In this document: positions 45,098 through 54,110 of the stretch, one piece after another
How positions within the stretch are numbered: the first letter of the stretch is position 1
Layout: each line of letters begins with the position of its first letter
NCBI GenBank assembly: GCA_018649885.1
Contig: JABIHA010000121.1
Coordinates: 16,983-80,982, forward strand
Length of the DNA: 64,000 bases
Reading direction: 5' to 3'
Source of the DNA: Bacteriovoracaceae bacterium
GTDB lineage: Bacteria; Bdellovibrionota; Bacteriovoracia; Bacteriovoracales; Bacteriovoracaceae
Translations under genes and position numbers: made by a program
The notes under the pieces: model-generated
Databases searched by the model: none
Told to the model about the DNA's origin: nothing
What the model saw: the letters and a program-made list of their open reading frames with translations, nothing else

Positions 45098-45733
45098 ATG
45101 AGCTGCCCCCTATGTCTTGATACTAACCATTCTCTCTTTTATGAGGATAAAGCTAGAACTTACTATCAATGTGGGAATTGTTTTTTAATTTTCGTGCCCC
45201 CTAAGTTTTGGACTTCCCAGGTAGAAGAAAAAGAAATCTATGATCTCCACCAAAACTCTCCGCTTGATTTGGGATACCGAAAGTTTCTCTCTAGACTATT
45301 CGATCCACTCGTTAAAAAACTTACCCCCAACTCCAAGGGACTCGATTTTGGCTGCGGAAATGGTCCAACATTATCAGTTATGCTTGAAGAAAAGGGACAT
45401 TCGGTAGAGCTTTTCGATCTATACTACGCAAACGATCTAAAAGTATTTTCAAAAAAATATGACTTTATTGTGGCCACTGAAGTTATTGAACATCTTGGCA
45501 ATCCAAATCAAGAGATCACCAGATTAATAAGCCTTTTAAGGCCAGAAGGCTTACTTGGAGTCATGACAAAGCTGGCGAGAGACCAAAGTGCTTTTTCGAC
45601 CTGGCACTATAAAAATGACATCACTCACATCTGTTTTTACTCAGTGAAAACCTTTGAATGGATCGCCAAACACTGGTCCATGGAAATAGAATTTGTTGGA
45701 AATGATGTAGTGATTTTAAAGGCCTGCACATAG
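45098..45733 (+). CDS. class I SAM-dependent methyltransferase with N-terminal zinc ribbon
   Basis: About 211 residues from ATG 45098, so that the protein begins MSCPLC. An N-terminal Cys4 ribbon (CPLC ... CGNC, about 3-32) precedes the methyltransferase fold: GLDFGCGNGPTLSVML is motif I, DFIVATEVIEHLGNP is the post-II region, and LLRPEGLLGVM the last block. Similar proteins modify sugars or lipids. The position next to a membrane glycosyltransferase suggests envelope glycan modification, which is inference. Confidence 0.85.
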   Translation: MSCPLCLDTNHSLFYEDKARTYYQCGNCFLIFVPPKFWTSQVEEKEIYDLHQNSPLDLGYRKFLSRLFDPLVKKLTPNSKGLDFGCGNGPTLSVMLEEKGHSVELFDLYYANDLKVFSKKYDFIVATEVIEHLGNPNQEITRLISLLRPEGLLGVMTKLARDQSAFSTWHYKNDITHICFYSVKTFEWIAKHWSMEIEFVGNDVVILKACT

Positions 45734-45743
45734 AAAACAGACC

Positions 45744-46415
45744 CTAGCTGGCCTTCCTTTTAATCGCCTTTCTAAGGCCTTCTTTTGATAATCCCAAAAC
45801 TCCAGATGCTTTTTGCTTATTGCCCCCAGTTTCCACCAAAGCAAGTGAGATCAACTTTTGCTCCAAGCGTTCTTTTTGTTTTTTTACATTTAAGTCATCA
45901 ATTTCAAAATGATGACTTTCAGATGATGTACTGAGTGCACTTAAACCACAAGAAAGAAGGTGGCCAACGAGTTCAAGTAAATCTAATTCATACTTTTCAA
46001 ATCTTCCGGATATTGAGTTCAAGGCCTGAATCACTCCAAAGGGATTCTCTGTGGTGCCTATAAGTGCACTGGCAATACACTCTGTTTTGTATTTGGTCTT
46101 TGTATCAATTTCTGGAAAAAAATCGGGGTGCCCGCTGGGGTCATTAACAAGTAGTGGTGCCTTATTTCTCCAGCAAAAGCCCACCACTCCCTTAGTCACG
46201 GGCAGTGAGATCTCTCCATTTTCAATACCAGTTCCGAGTTTTAAATCAAGCTGCTCCGTCTTGTGATTAAAAATAAAGACTGAAACTCTTTCAGCAAATA
46301 ATAGCTTTTGTGTGTAATTCACAAAGGGACGATAGAGGGCCACAGCAGACTTAGGTCCGTGAATAAGCTTACTTAGCTCTAGTAAATAAAACAATTTCTC
46401 TTGAAAATCGCTCAT
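45744..46415 (-). CDS. GAF-domain regulator with Fis-type helix-turn-helix (paralogue)
   Basis: About 223 residues from the ATG at 46415. The open frame extends to 46490, but the paralogue at 20353-21060 aligns from here (MSDFQEKLFYLLEL versus MLDVEELTFYLFNL). The GAF domain has VSVFIFNHKTEQLDLKLG, VTKGVVGFCWRNK, DPSGHPDFFPEI and FGVIQALNS. The last ~45 residues are a Fis-like HTH (VETGGNKQKASGVLGLSKEGLRKAI). It probably senses a small molecule or redox signal and controls transcription. Confidence 0.82.
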   Translation of the reverse strand: MSDFQEKLFYLLELSKLIHGPKSAVALYRPFVNYTQKLLFAERVSVFIFNHKTEQLDLKLGTGIENGEISLPVTKGVVGFCWRNKAPLLVNDPSGHPDFFPEIDTKTKYKTECIASALIGTTENPFGVIQALNSISGRFEKYELDLLELVGHLLSCGLSALSTSSESHHFEIDDLNVKKQKERLEQKLISLALVETGGNKQKASGVLGLSKEGLRKAIKRKAS

Positions 46416-46674
46416 AACTACTTGTCGGTTGGACGATGTACAACTTGAGTTTGCCCTTTGAACACTTTGCGATGACCAGGCCCAAGACACACGACAAACT
46501 TCCAGCTACTTGAGAGCTTATCCAATTTATCTGGGCGGGTTTCAGGCCTTTGGTAAATGAATTCTGATTGGATAAGAAACCTTTAACTATACTCCACATT
46601 ATTGAAATAATTCGAATTACGGTACATGAGTTGGATCAAGGCCTACCAAAGTGGTCAATAGACATAAAATATAG

Positions 46675-46706
46675 GGGTGAAACGAAGAATCGAAAGATTC
46701 TTACCC
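46675..46706 (+). promoter_or_regulatory. stem-loop in the leader of the basic secreted-protein gene
   Basis: AAGAATC-GAAA-GATTCTT is a perfect 7-bp hairpin with a GNRA-type tetraloop (46685-46702). It is extended by GGGT/ACCC (46675-46678 with 46703-46706) across a six-base bulge. It lies about 90 bases before the ATG, so it could be a 5'-UTR regulatory or stabilising element. Confidence 0.4.
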
Positions 46707-46793
46707 TACGATAGCTGTATGTAAGTGGAAGTTACCAATCTCAATGTAGGGGCCATTGAAGCAATAAACGGATTTCGCTTCAAAGGGGTCAAT

Positions 46794-47642
46794 ATGAAAG
46801 CATCACATCTTATGTCAATTTTACTAGCAGTTTTTTTAGTTTTTGCCACAGAGGCCAACTCTGCGTCTACAAAAAGATCAGCTAAATCCAAGCACAAAAA
46901 AGCACATCGAGGTAATCACAGAGGCGTTAAAAAAATGCTTAAAAAGTTTTACAAAAAACAAAGAAGAATCAGAAGACGCTACAAAAAACTTCATCTAGCT
47001 GGCAATGTAGGCCTAAAGGTAACGCAAATTGGAAGAGGCGAAAGGGAGAATAAAAGCGGCTTAGCTGCAAAGTCTCTCCTACTAAGAGGTGCCAATTTTT
47101 CGACTCAATTTTCAAGCTTACCACCAGAAATTGAAAAGGGATTGGTAGAAAGACTCAAAGGGGTTTATCTATACACGAGAATGAAAAATGAAAGCTCTGA
47201 GGCCCAAATAAGCCGATGTGACAAACTTGCACAAAACTCCATGCACAACCAAGACGCGCAAGTTTTTCTCTCCTTTGAAAACCTTAGATACCATCAAGTC
47301 TTTAGCAGTCTTATCAGGATTGTAAGGTACAAAATTAGATCTCTAAAATGGGGAAAAAGAAGAGCTTTGTACAAGAAATGGAAGACAAAAAGAAAGCATA
47401 GAAGAACAAAGCTGTCGTGGAGAAGGTTTTACCGCAAATTTTATAGAGTTAAAATTGGTAAAAAAGAGATTAAAAAGATTTTAAAAAGTGTTGAAGGAAA
47501 ATTTTTCACCAAAGGTTATCTCTATATTAATGTAGACGCAGGCCCTGTCAGCTGTACTAGTACTAATCCTGAAATAAGTGCAGTAGAAGAGGTTGAAGAG
47601 CATGAAGAAAAAGAACACGGTAAAGCTAAAAAAAATGATTAA
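46794..47642 (+). CDS. exported, extremely basic protein of unknown function
   Basis: About 282 residues from ATG 46794 (AAAGGGG upstream). Residues 1-24 form the signal peptide (MKASHLMSILLAVFLVFATEANS). The mature protein is exceptionally rich in Lys and Arg (KKMLKKFYKKQRRIRRRYKK near residue 47), with a central moderately acidic helical region, and it ends in a Glu/His/Lys stretch. I recognise no family. Such charge could favour binding to lipopolysaccharide, nucleic acid or peptidoglycan. An 11-bp hairpin follows the stop. Confidence 0.72.
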   Translation: MKASHLMSILLAVFLVFATEANSASTKRSAKSKHKKAHRGNHRGVKKMLKKFYKKQRRIRRRYKKLHLAGNVGLKVTQIGRGERENKSGLAAKSLLLRGANFSTQFSSLPPEIEKGLVERLKGVYLYTRMKNESSEAQISRCDKLAQNSMHNQDAQVFLSFENLRYHQVFSSLIRIVRYKIRSLKWGKRRALYKKWKTKRKHRRTKLSWRRFYRKFYRVKIGKKEIKKILKSVEGKFFTKGYLYINVDAGPVSCTSTNPEISAVEEVEEHEEKEHGKAKKND

Positions 47643-47659
47643 TTCTTAAAGTTATTCTC

Positions 47660-47686
47660 CCCCACTATGCTTAAAGCATGGTGGGG
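47660..47686 (+). terminator. strong hairpin after the basic-protein gene
   Basis: An 11-bp stem: CCCCAC-T-ATGC (47660-47670) pairs with GCAT-G-GTGGGG (47676-47686), with one T.G pair and a TTAAA loop. It lacks a T-run, so it may terminate weakly or protect the transcript end. Confidence 0.55.
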
Positions 47687-47780
47687 CCAAAAAGTAGCAT
47701 TCTTTTCATTAAATAATTGTTAGTTTAGTATACTTGGCATGTTTATTGCTCTATTTCATAAAGAGAAAACTGAGGTGAAT

Positions 47781-47930
47781 ATGAATAAAATTGCTGAATT
47801 ACTACATATACTTCTACTGGTCGTAGGCATCACATTGGTGGCCGCCACACATTCACCAAAGAAGCATTTCAAATCAAAGTCGCGCTCTATCCAAAGAATG
47901 GGGTACAAGGTGCATTTTGAAAATTACTAG
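47781..47930 (+). CDS. 49-residue small membrane or secreted protein
   Basis: A short ORF with a GAGGTGA site at good spacing before ATG 47781. The in-frame extension to 47739 lacks a site. The product has a hydrophobic helix (LLHILLLVVGITLVAA, about 6-21), then a basic tail rich in Lys, His and Ser. It could be a cleaved secreted peptide or a single-span membrane peptide. Function unknown. Confidence 0.6.
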   Translation: MNKIAELLHILLLVVGITLVAATHSPKKHFKSKSRSIQRMGYKVHFENY

Positions 47931-47954
47931 GTGGTGTTTAAAGAACTCAGAAGC

Positions 47955-48824
47955 TTATTTAATCACATTATTAAATCTGCTATAGTCCATAAGCTTGTTT
48001 CCATTTGAATCTGTAATCAAAATATCCTCAAACTTTTTTGCCTTCATAATATGATCAGAAGTGTAAATATGTCTGCCATGCACTGTTTGAGAAAATACAT
48101 CTTCGATTCCTGTAAACGATAGAACAAATAGTGCTTCTCTATTTTGAATGTCATCAATACTCATGCCAAATATTGGGCTCTGCTCATCAATTTTGTGCAC
48201 CACCAACCAACTGAGAGTAAAGAGTGGAGTACGAGATCTCATTAGCTCTAGGTCGTAGATCCTTTTCATTTCGACTCCCTCTTTTGAGGTCTCAGGCAAA
48301 ACAACAACACTTTTAATATTAGCATCGACAATATGGGTGGCACGAGCGTTACCAAGACGAAACATCAAAGTCTTCTCACCCTCATATTCAGTGATTATCA
48401 TATCCTTTGAAAATAAAACTTTGGATGTTGGCCTTGAAAAACGAGCAAAGGCCATCCCCGTAGAGATGGCCACAAAGAGTATTCCAGACAAAGAATCAAA
48501 TACGACAATCAAGTGAGCGTACATCGTTTTGGGAAGAAAATATCCATACCCTAGAGTGGTACTAGTTTGAAAACTAAAAATCCATGCGTCCCAATAAGAC
48601 TTAGGGTTGGCATTTAAAATACTATCTCCACCCAAAAAATAAAGAGTTGCAAATAAACTATTAATACACAGATATAGTAACGTAAAAATTACAAAATAAT
48701 GGCCCCAGCTAATTCGCATCAGAGTATGGTACCAATCATCCATAAATTTTTTCTGAATTCCTGTTCGCTTTAGATTAAAGCTGCCATCAGAGTTTATCAG
48801 TGATTTTGTTGGTGAGTTCGACAT
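47955..48824 (-). CDS. inward-rectifier-type (KirBac) potassium channel
   Basis: A 289-residue protein with two transmembrane helices. TM1 is at about 42-63. The P-loop and filter are STTLGYGYFLPKT (88-100), with T-L-G-Y-G in place of the usual T-V-G-Y-G. TM2 is at about 103-125. The cytosolic domain beyond is the all-beta Kir C-terminal domain (LMFRLGNARATHIVDANIKSVVV, WLVVHKIDEQSPI, EALFVLSFTGIEDVFSQTVHG). It should conduct K+ and be gated by lipids or ligands. The protein has the typical length for the bacterial family. Confidence 0.9.
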   Translation of the reverse strand: MSNSPTKSLINSDGSFNLKRTGIQKKFMDDWYHTLMRISWGHYFVIFTLLYLCINSLFATLYFLGGDSILNANPKSYWDAWIFSFQTSTTLGYGYFLPKTMYAHLIVVFDSLSGILFVAISTGMAFARFSRPTSKVLFSKDMIITEYEGEKTLMFRLGNARATHIVDANIKSVVVLPETSKEGVEMKRIYDLELMRSRTPLFTLSWLVVHKIDEQSPIFGMSIDDIQNREALFVLSFTGIEDVFSQTVHGRHIYTSDHIMKAKKFEDILITDSNGNKLMDYSRFNNVIK

Positions 48825-48877
48825 TAGTAAACGATAATTCCAATATTGTGTTGTCGCAACTTAAATCTTGTTTTGCA

Positions 48878-49801
48878 CTAATTTGAAGCCTTTAAAAAAC
48901 TATTAACCAAAGTATTCACAACTTGTTCTTTTTCTATAAGAGGCAAGTGACGGGTCTCTGGAATTGAATGAAACTGAACTCTTTTTATCGCCTCTAATAC
49001 AAATTTATGTCCTTCAAAAGGAGTAACCTGATCTCCTTCTCCCCAAATCAGTAAAACTGGATACTCAGCCTTGCCCACTTCTGAATAAAATTCTTTGACA
49101 TCGTTCAATGGGAAATACTTTAGAGTAGACAAAAGTGAGGCCTTAAAACCCAGATACCCCATTTGGATCTTCATTTTTTCTTTGAGATCTAAAAAATTTT
49201 CTGGTTTCATAAAGCACTTGGAAAATCCCTTAAAAACAATTTGTCTCCCCAGCACATGGGTAAGATAACTACCGAGAAATGGAAGCTTCAACAGTCCTGC
49301 AATTTTTGGCGTATTTGAAGCAGCCCCGGCCGGATCAATTAGAGTTAAACTGTTTATCAATTGAGGGTGAGAAGCAGCAAAGTGAGTACTTATAGCTCCT
49401 CCCATGGAAAGGCCCACCAGATGATTTTTTTTATCGATACCCACTTTTTCAATCAACTCTATTAACTGTCTTTCAAAGAAAGCGCTGTCATAAGCCTTTT
49501 TAGGTCGATCAGAGTATCCTCTTCCATATAAATCATAGCGGAGTACACGAAAACCAGAGTCCACTAGATCACGAGTTAAGGCGTCCCATATGAAGCTAGG
49601 GGTACTAAAGCCATGAACCAAAATGACTTGGGGGTCTGAATCATTGCCACTCACTTGGTAATAAACATGCCCATCACTAAGTTGACAAAAATCTCCTCCT
49701 ATAATCTCCCTTTCTTTTGAATCAAGAACTTTCTTCTCATCGTTAAAAAGAAAAATAGTAAAAATGAATGCAACCGCAATAATTACAGCTACCAGGGCCA
49801 T
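48878..49801 (-). CDS. alpha/beta hydrolase with N-terminal membrane anchor
   Basis: A 307-residue protein with an N-terminal hydrophobic segment (MALVAVIIAVAFIFTIFLF), followed by an alpha/beta hydrolase fold: the oxyanion region LVHGFSTPSFIWD, the nucleophile Ser132 in GLSMGG, the Asp in LIWGEGDQVTP and the His in ETRHLPLIEK. Such proteins act as esterases, lipases or haloperoxidase-like hydrolases. A GGAG site precedes the start. It is on the same strand as the Kir channel gene, 53 bases upstream. Confidence 0.87.
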   Translation of the reverse strand: MALVAVIIAVAFIFTIFLFNDEKKVLDSKEREIIGGDFCQLSDGHVYYQVSGNDSDPQVILVHGFSTPSFIWDALTRDLVDSGFRVLRYDLYGRGYSDRPKKAYDSAFFERQLIELIEKVGIDKKNHLVGLSMGGAISTHFAASHPQLINSLTLIDPAGAASNTPKIAGLLKLPFLGSYLTHVLGRQIVFKGFSKCFMKPENFLDLKEKMKIQMGYLGFKASLLSTLKYFPLNDVKEFYSEVGKAEYPVLLIWGEGDQVTPFEGHKFVLEAIKRVQFHSIPETRHLPLIEKEQVVNTLVNSFLKASN

Positions 49802-49998
49802 CTCATTCTCCGTGTAAATTTAAATGGTTGCTCTCGAGCTACTGCATGTCAATAAATCTCGGTATCTGTTTGCGAAAAAAACATATTCACTCAGCGCTGC
49901 ATCAAAGAGTCAAGCCTTTGAATTTTTTGTAAAATGTCTGTATCCACAACTTGCGTGAATTGATTTAATATTAATTATTCGTAGCAAGTGGGAAGCTC

Positions 49999-50925
49999 TT
50001 GACAGGTAGAACTCAGAATTGGAAAGAAAACAGACAGAGGATTGAGTCCCTTATTTCTTCGGCAAAGGGTTCGCTCAACCCCTTTTCATTAGAATGGGAT
50101 TTTGTAGAAACATTTAAACGTCCAATAATTTTAATGAGCAAGCTTACAGGAATTTATGGAAAGGGATTTAGGAATTCACTTGATATTCGTGTAAAGAAAA
50201 TTGACTGGGAATTTAATGAGCTTCCCAAAAACTTTCACAATTTCAAAATTCTTCACATCTCCGACTTACATTTAGACGAAAGACCAGACTTAGTGGATAA
50301 AATCTGCTCCCTTATTGAGGGGCAAAACTTTGATATAGCGGTTTTAACAGGAGATTTTTACTGTACCGCAAATTCAAAGGAGCAAGACCAATTAAAGGAA
50401 ATCTCAGAAAGAATAAAGCAAATCACGAGTTGTTACTCCACAACTAACGGAAACTTTGCCATCCTTGGAAATCACGATGGCCTGGCCATTATAGAACACT
50501 TAGAAAATATTGGTCTAAATCTACTCATAAATCAAAAAGTCGACCTAGAGATCTCAGGACAAAAACTAAGAATCATTGGAGTCGATGATCCTCACCTATT
50601 CTACAATCAAGAAATCAAACAGACATTAATGGAAGGCCAGGAACACTTTAGTATCGCTTTAGTTCATTCACCTGAGGCCTTTGACTATGCTGAAGCAGGT
50701 GGCTGTAATTTCTATCTATGTGGTCATACCCATGGAGGTCAAATTTGTCTTCCCGGTGGAAGGCCAGTTTTAACTCACTTGAAAAGAGGAAAAAAGTTTT
50801 CATCTGGCTCGTGGAGTTACAAATCAATGAAAGGCCATACTTCAAAAGGAGTGGGAACAACAGACGTTCCTCTACGCTTTTTCTGCCCCCCAGAATTAGT
50901 TATTCACACATTGAAGTCTATTTAA
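49999..50925 (+). CDS. YkuE/LpxG-like metallophosphoesterase
   Basis: A 308-residue protein starting at TTG (GGGAA upstream). Motifs: LHISDLHLD (Asp89, His91), GDF (118-120), GNHD (157-160), LVHSPEAFDYAEAGG, and GHTHGGQICLP near 240. This is the membrane-associated phosphoesterase family that includes YkuE, YaeI and the chlamydial lipid-A enzyme LpxG. A UDP-sugar or phospholipid head-group substrate is likely, which is inference from the family. It ends by overlapping the convergent kinase gene by four bases. Confidence 0.88.
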   Translation: MTGRTQNWKENRQRIESLISSAKGSLNPFSLEWDFVETFKRPIILMSKLTGIYGKGFRNSLDIRVKKIDWEFNELPKNFHNFKILHISDLHLDERPDLVDKICSLIEGQNFDIAVLTGDFYCTANSKEQDQLKEISERIKQITSCYSTTNGNFAILGNHDGLAIIEHLENIGLNLLINQKVDLEISGQKLRIIGVDDPHLFYNQEIKQTLMEGQEHFSIALVHSPEAFDYAEAGGCNFYLCGHTHGGQICLPGGRPVLTHLKRGKKFSSGSWSYKSMKGHTSKGVGTTDVPLRFFCPPELVIHTLKSI

Positions 50926-52742
50926 GATTCATGACTTATAGGTAGAGTAATGGTGAATTTTGAGCCTTCACCTTCAACAGATTCTGCATGGACTGAACCC
51001 TCGTGCACAAGAGCAATGTTTTTAACAATACTTAGACCCAGACCTGAGCCCCCAAGCTCCCTGCATCTCGCTTTATCAACAGAGTAAAACCGCTCAAAAA
51101 TTCGCTCTAGATGAACTTTCGATATACCTGGCCCTTGATCTGCAACTACAATGCTAATAGTTTTCTCAACTTCATTGGGTCTAAGTGTAATGGAAATATT
51201 GGTTTTTTCATCACTATACTTGATGGCATTATCAATCAAATTAAGCACGGCCTGTTCTATCAGTCGTGAGTTGACTGATACCAAAGCATCCCCTTTAGAG
51301 TCTACTTTCAAATTAATTTCTTTATGCTTTGCTTTGGCCTCACAGGCAGAGGCAGCATTTTCAATTATAGGAGCTAGTTCAGTGAGCTCTATTTGGACTG
51401 ATTTTTGATCCCTTTCAATATCGAGCTCAGATAGTGCTAATAAGTCTTCAGTAATTTGACGAAGCCTTTCGGAGTTTCTTTTAATAATTAATAAAAATTC
51501 ATTTCGGGTTTCATCTGAATCAATTTCCCCTGCGAGCAATATATCGACGTACCCGTGAATAGAAGTAAGAGGAGTTCTTAACTCATGACTAACATTGGCC
51601 ACAAAATCTTTACGATGATTTTCTAGTTTTACAATACGAGTAATATCATTAAATACCATCAAGATACCTAAATCATCACCATTAAATTGTTTTAATATAC
51701 TGCCGTGTACTTGCAGATATTTTCCATTTCGAAGCTCAATTTCCTCTTCTATGACCGAGCTTTGTTCTTTAACTTGATCAATGAAATAATAAATCTGATT
51801 ATTATCAAAGACATCTAAAAGTGGAACTCCCTTATAGTCATGTGAATAGGGAACATCAAAAAAATTACATACGGCCTCATTTAAATGAAAAATACCACCG
51901 TCCATATAAACAGAAAGTACCCCTTCAGACATTCCACTAAAGATCGCCTCTCTCTCATTACGCTGACCTTGTATTTTCTTAAAAAGACTTCCAAGCTTCT
52001 TTGCCATTTCGTTTAATGAATGAACAAGTGAGTTGATTTCAAATGTGTCATTTGAATTAACTGGAATACTTTCGCTAAAGTTACCGAGGGCATAGTCAGA
52101 TGCTTTTTCTTGAATTCGGTAGAGAGAAGAGCTTACTCTTTTTGAAGTTAATGTTAGCAAAATAGTAAAAAGCACCCCCAAAATCATAGTTCCCCAAAAA
52201 ACTTTGTAAGTGTAACTCCAAAGTGCTGGTCTCAAAGCATGAGTTGTGTATGAGTGCCTAAGTACGGCCAATACTTTACCGTTGTCGAAAAGAGGAACAG
52301 CAACATAAATGGAGTCCTCATTAAGACTATCACTAAATCGCCGAATTCTTGCGACATTACCTTTTAAAGCTTCAATGACTTCAGGTCTTTTTCCGTGATC
52401 ATCGAGCAAGTCTGGGTTTTTCGAACTATCAGCAATGACTCTCCCATCAATTAATATCACTGAGATCCTCTGCTGACTTTCGCGAGCTCTCTGGTCAATA
52501 AATCCCCTTAATTTTTTGATATCCTTCACTTTTATGTAGCCAAGAACCGGCTTTTTTAAAACAGTGGCCATATTCTTTAAATGCAGAGTTTTCTCATCGT
52601 GATAGAAATTTTTAAAATGGTAACGGCCTAGATAAAGCAGCGCTAGAAAACCTGTTAGTGATAAAATCAAAAACTTAGGAAATAATTTTCGAAATAGCGT
52701 TGGCTTTCTCATGATTTTTTTGATGGTAATATTACCGCTCAT
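50922..52742 (-). CDS. PhoR-like sensor histidine kinase
   Basis: A 606-residue kinase. TM1 spans about 22-40, a periplasmic sensor domain about 45-175, TM2 about 183-200, HAMP about 200-255, and PAS about 265-375. The HisKA motif is VANVSHELRTPLTS with phospho-acceptor His386. The HATPase block has N (NLIDNAIKYSD), G1 (VADQGPGIS) and G2 (GGSGLGLSIV). The layout matches PhoR/WalK. There is no response-regulator gene next to it, so the partner is elsewhere. A start at the ATG 30 bases downstream (52712) is possible. Confidence 0.9.
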   Translation of the reverse strand: MSGNITIKKIMRKPTLFRKLFPKFLILSLTGFLALLYLGRYHFKNFYHDEKTLHLKNMATVLKKPVLGYIKVKDIKKLRGFIDQRARESQQRISVILIDGRVIADSSKNPDLLDDHGKRPEVIEALKGNVARIRRFSDSLNEDSIYVAVPLFDNGKVLAVLRHSYTTHALRPALWSYTYKVFWGTMILGVLFTILLTLTSKRVSSSLYRIQEKASDYALGNFSESIPVNSNDTFEINSLVHSLNEMAKKLGSLFKKIQGQRNEREAIFSGMSEGVLSVYMDGGIFHLNEAVCNFFDVPYSHDYKGVPLLDVFDNNQIYYFIDQVKEQSSVIEEEIELRNGKYLQVHGSILKQFNGDDLGILMVFNDITRIVKLENHRKDFVANVSHELRTPLTSIHGYVDILLAGEIDSDETRNEFLLIIKRNSERLRQITEDLLALSELDIERDQKSVQIELTELAPIIENAASACEAKAKHKEINLKVDSKGDALVSVNSRLIEQAVLNLIDNAIKYSDEKTNISITLRPNEVEKTISIVVADQGPGISKVHLERIFERFYSVDKARCRELGGSGLGLSIVKNIALVHEGSVHAESVEGEGSKFTITLPISHES

Positions 52743-52951
52743 TCCTAGCTGCTAAAAAAGTTTAAAACTGTATGATATATTTATACCTTCAATGATAAAG
52801 GTATCTATAACTCATTGTAAATCGTGATAATTAAAGAAATATTGGGTTCTTAACTACTGATTTCCTTAACCGTTAACTATTTCTCCAAACAATTACTTCT
52901 GACTCTAAGATATCATGAGCGTACCTTTCACCAACCATTTAGGAGATCGCT

Positions 52952-53485
52952 ATGAAGTATTTTATCATATTAATTCTATCAATTAGCTCATTTAGTCTAC
53001 TAGCTGCAGCTGAACGCTTTACCGCAATTCAAAGAGATGGGGCCAATGTCAATATTAACTGCAGGACTTCAAGCTCTAGCTCCCAATTCCAAAGGGCCGA
53101 ATATGATTGGGAACTCGAACTTGATAAGCTCACAGCTGCCGAGTGGGCGCAATTTGAAACAAACTATGAAGCTGGTAGCTCTTACGTAACACTTACAATT
53201 GATACCAATACTTTTAGTAGTGGCCCAGTTTTAGCAGCTAATGGTGGTAAATACTCTCTTTCTATAATTGATAGCAGTGGAGTAGAGTTTGCAGTTGCAA
53301 GTGATATTTCAGTATATGATGGGAAATACGAACTCAATCTTGACCCAAGCTTGATAGGCGAGCTTATGCAAAGTGACACAATCTCGCTACGTGTCTCAGG
53401 TTTTGCCTTTGTTACTTGCGGGCGCTTTAATTCAGGACAAGCTCAATCAAATTACTATGCCAGAGGTGTTCATTTATATTACTAA
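52952..53485 (+). CDS. exported protein of unknown function
   Basis: A 177-residue product with an AGGAG site and signal peptide MKYFIILILSISSFSLLAAAE. The mature part is Ser/Thr-rich, with two Cys at ends of the chain (NCRTSSSSS and TCGRFNS). Beta-rich, no recognised family. Its stop abuts the stop of the convergent gene with no base between. Confidence 0.68.
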   Translation: MKYFIILILSISSFSLLAAAERFTAIQRDGANVNINCRTSSSSSQFQRAEYDWELELDKLTAAEWAQFETNYEAGSSYVTLTIDTNTFSSGPVLAANGGKYSLSIIDSSGVEFAVASDISVYDGKYELNLDPSLIGELMQSDTISLRVSGFAFVTCGRFNSGQAQSNYYARGVHLYY

Positions 53486-53866
53486 CTAGGGGCATCGATC
53501 ACATAGTGGATATGTAGTTTGCTCACATATGATCCAAATATCTTTGAAAGTAATTAGCTTGCCATCTTTTGTAAACTCACCTGAAGCTTTAGCCGCATAG
53601 TTCGTCACTGTCCCTCCCGCGGGAATTGAACGAGTATGTGACACTGTCTGATCAGTTAAATTGAAAATAATGGCCGCTCCTCTGTGATTCCACCTCCGGG
53701 CCATGACTCCATTATAGCTAATATCAATAGAGTTTCGATTGGCACCTCCATTGCTTGCGAAATGATTATAAGAAAAGCTTTGAAGTGCATTGGAGCAAAT
53801 AAATGTATTAGCACTAGAAGTTGGGCCCATACTACAAAATAAAATAATCAATAGAAAATATCTCAT
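53486..53866 (-). CDS. small exported protein of unknown function
   Basis: A 126-residue protein with signal peptide MRYFLLIILFCSMGPTSS and four Cys in the mature part (FICSNA, IICEQ, LCDRC). The CDRC pair near the C-terminus could bind metal or form disulfides. It is convergent with, and stop-to-stop adjacent to, another exported protein gene. No family recognised. Confidence 0.6.
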   Translation of the reverse strand: MRYFLLIILFCSMGPTSSANTFICSNALQSFSYNHFASNGGANRNSIDISYNGVMARRWNHRGAAIIFNLTDQTVSHTRSIPAGGTVTNYAAKASGEFTKDGKLITFKDIWIICEQTTYPLCDRCP

Positions 53867-54110
53867 AACTTACCTCCGAGAAATGATTTAGTGCTCAGTA
53901 ACATATATAACTGCGGCGAGCAATCTCCCAATCTTATTGCCATTTGAGATTTAAGTACTATAGACGGAGAATTATTCGAAATTTAAGTAATCTTTAATTC
54001 CTCATTTTTTCCTATAAACCTAAGTTAATTAAAATGAAATTAACCAAATTAAAACACAATACTTGGAAACTCAGGGCTACAATATAGCACTACAGAAATT
54101 TGGAGATTAA

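Noticed and set aside
46416..46793. Gene in the 378-base gap between the second GAF-Fis gene and the basic protein
   Set aside because: The in-frame extensions at both sides lack ribosome-binding sites and alignment support; only the leader hairpin at 46675-46706 stands out.
53990..54110. Pho box upstream of the alkaline phosphatase
   Set aside because: AATTAA recurs three times in an A/T-rich stretch, but no CTGTCA-type half-sites at 11-bp spacing are present.
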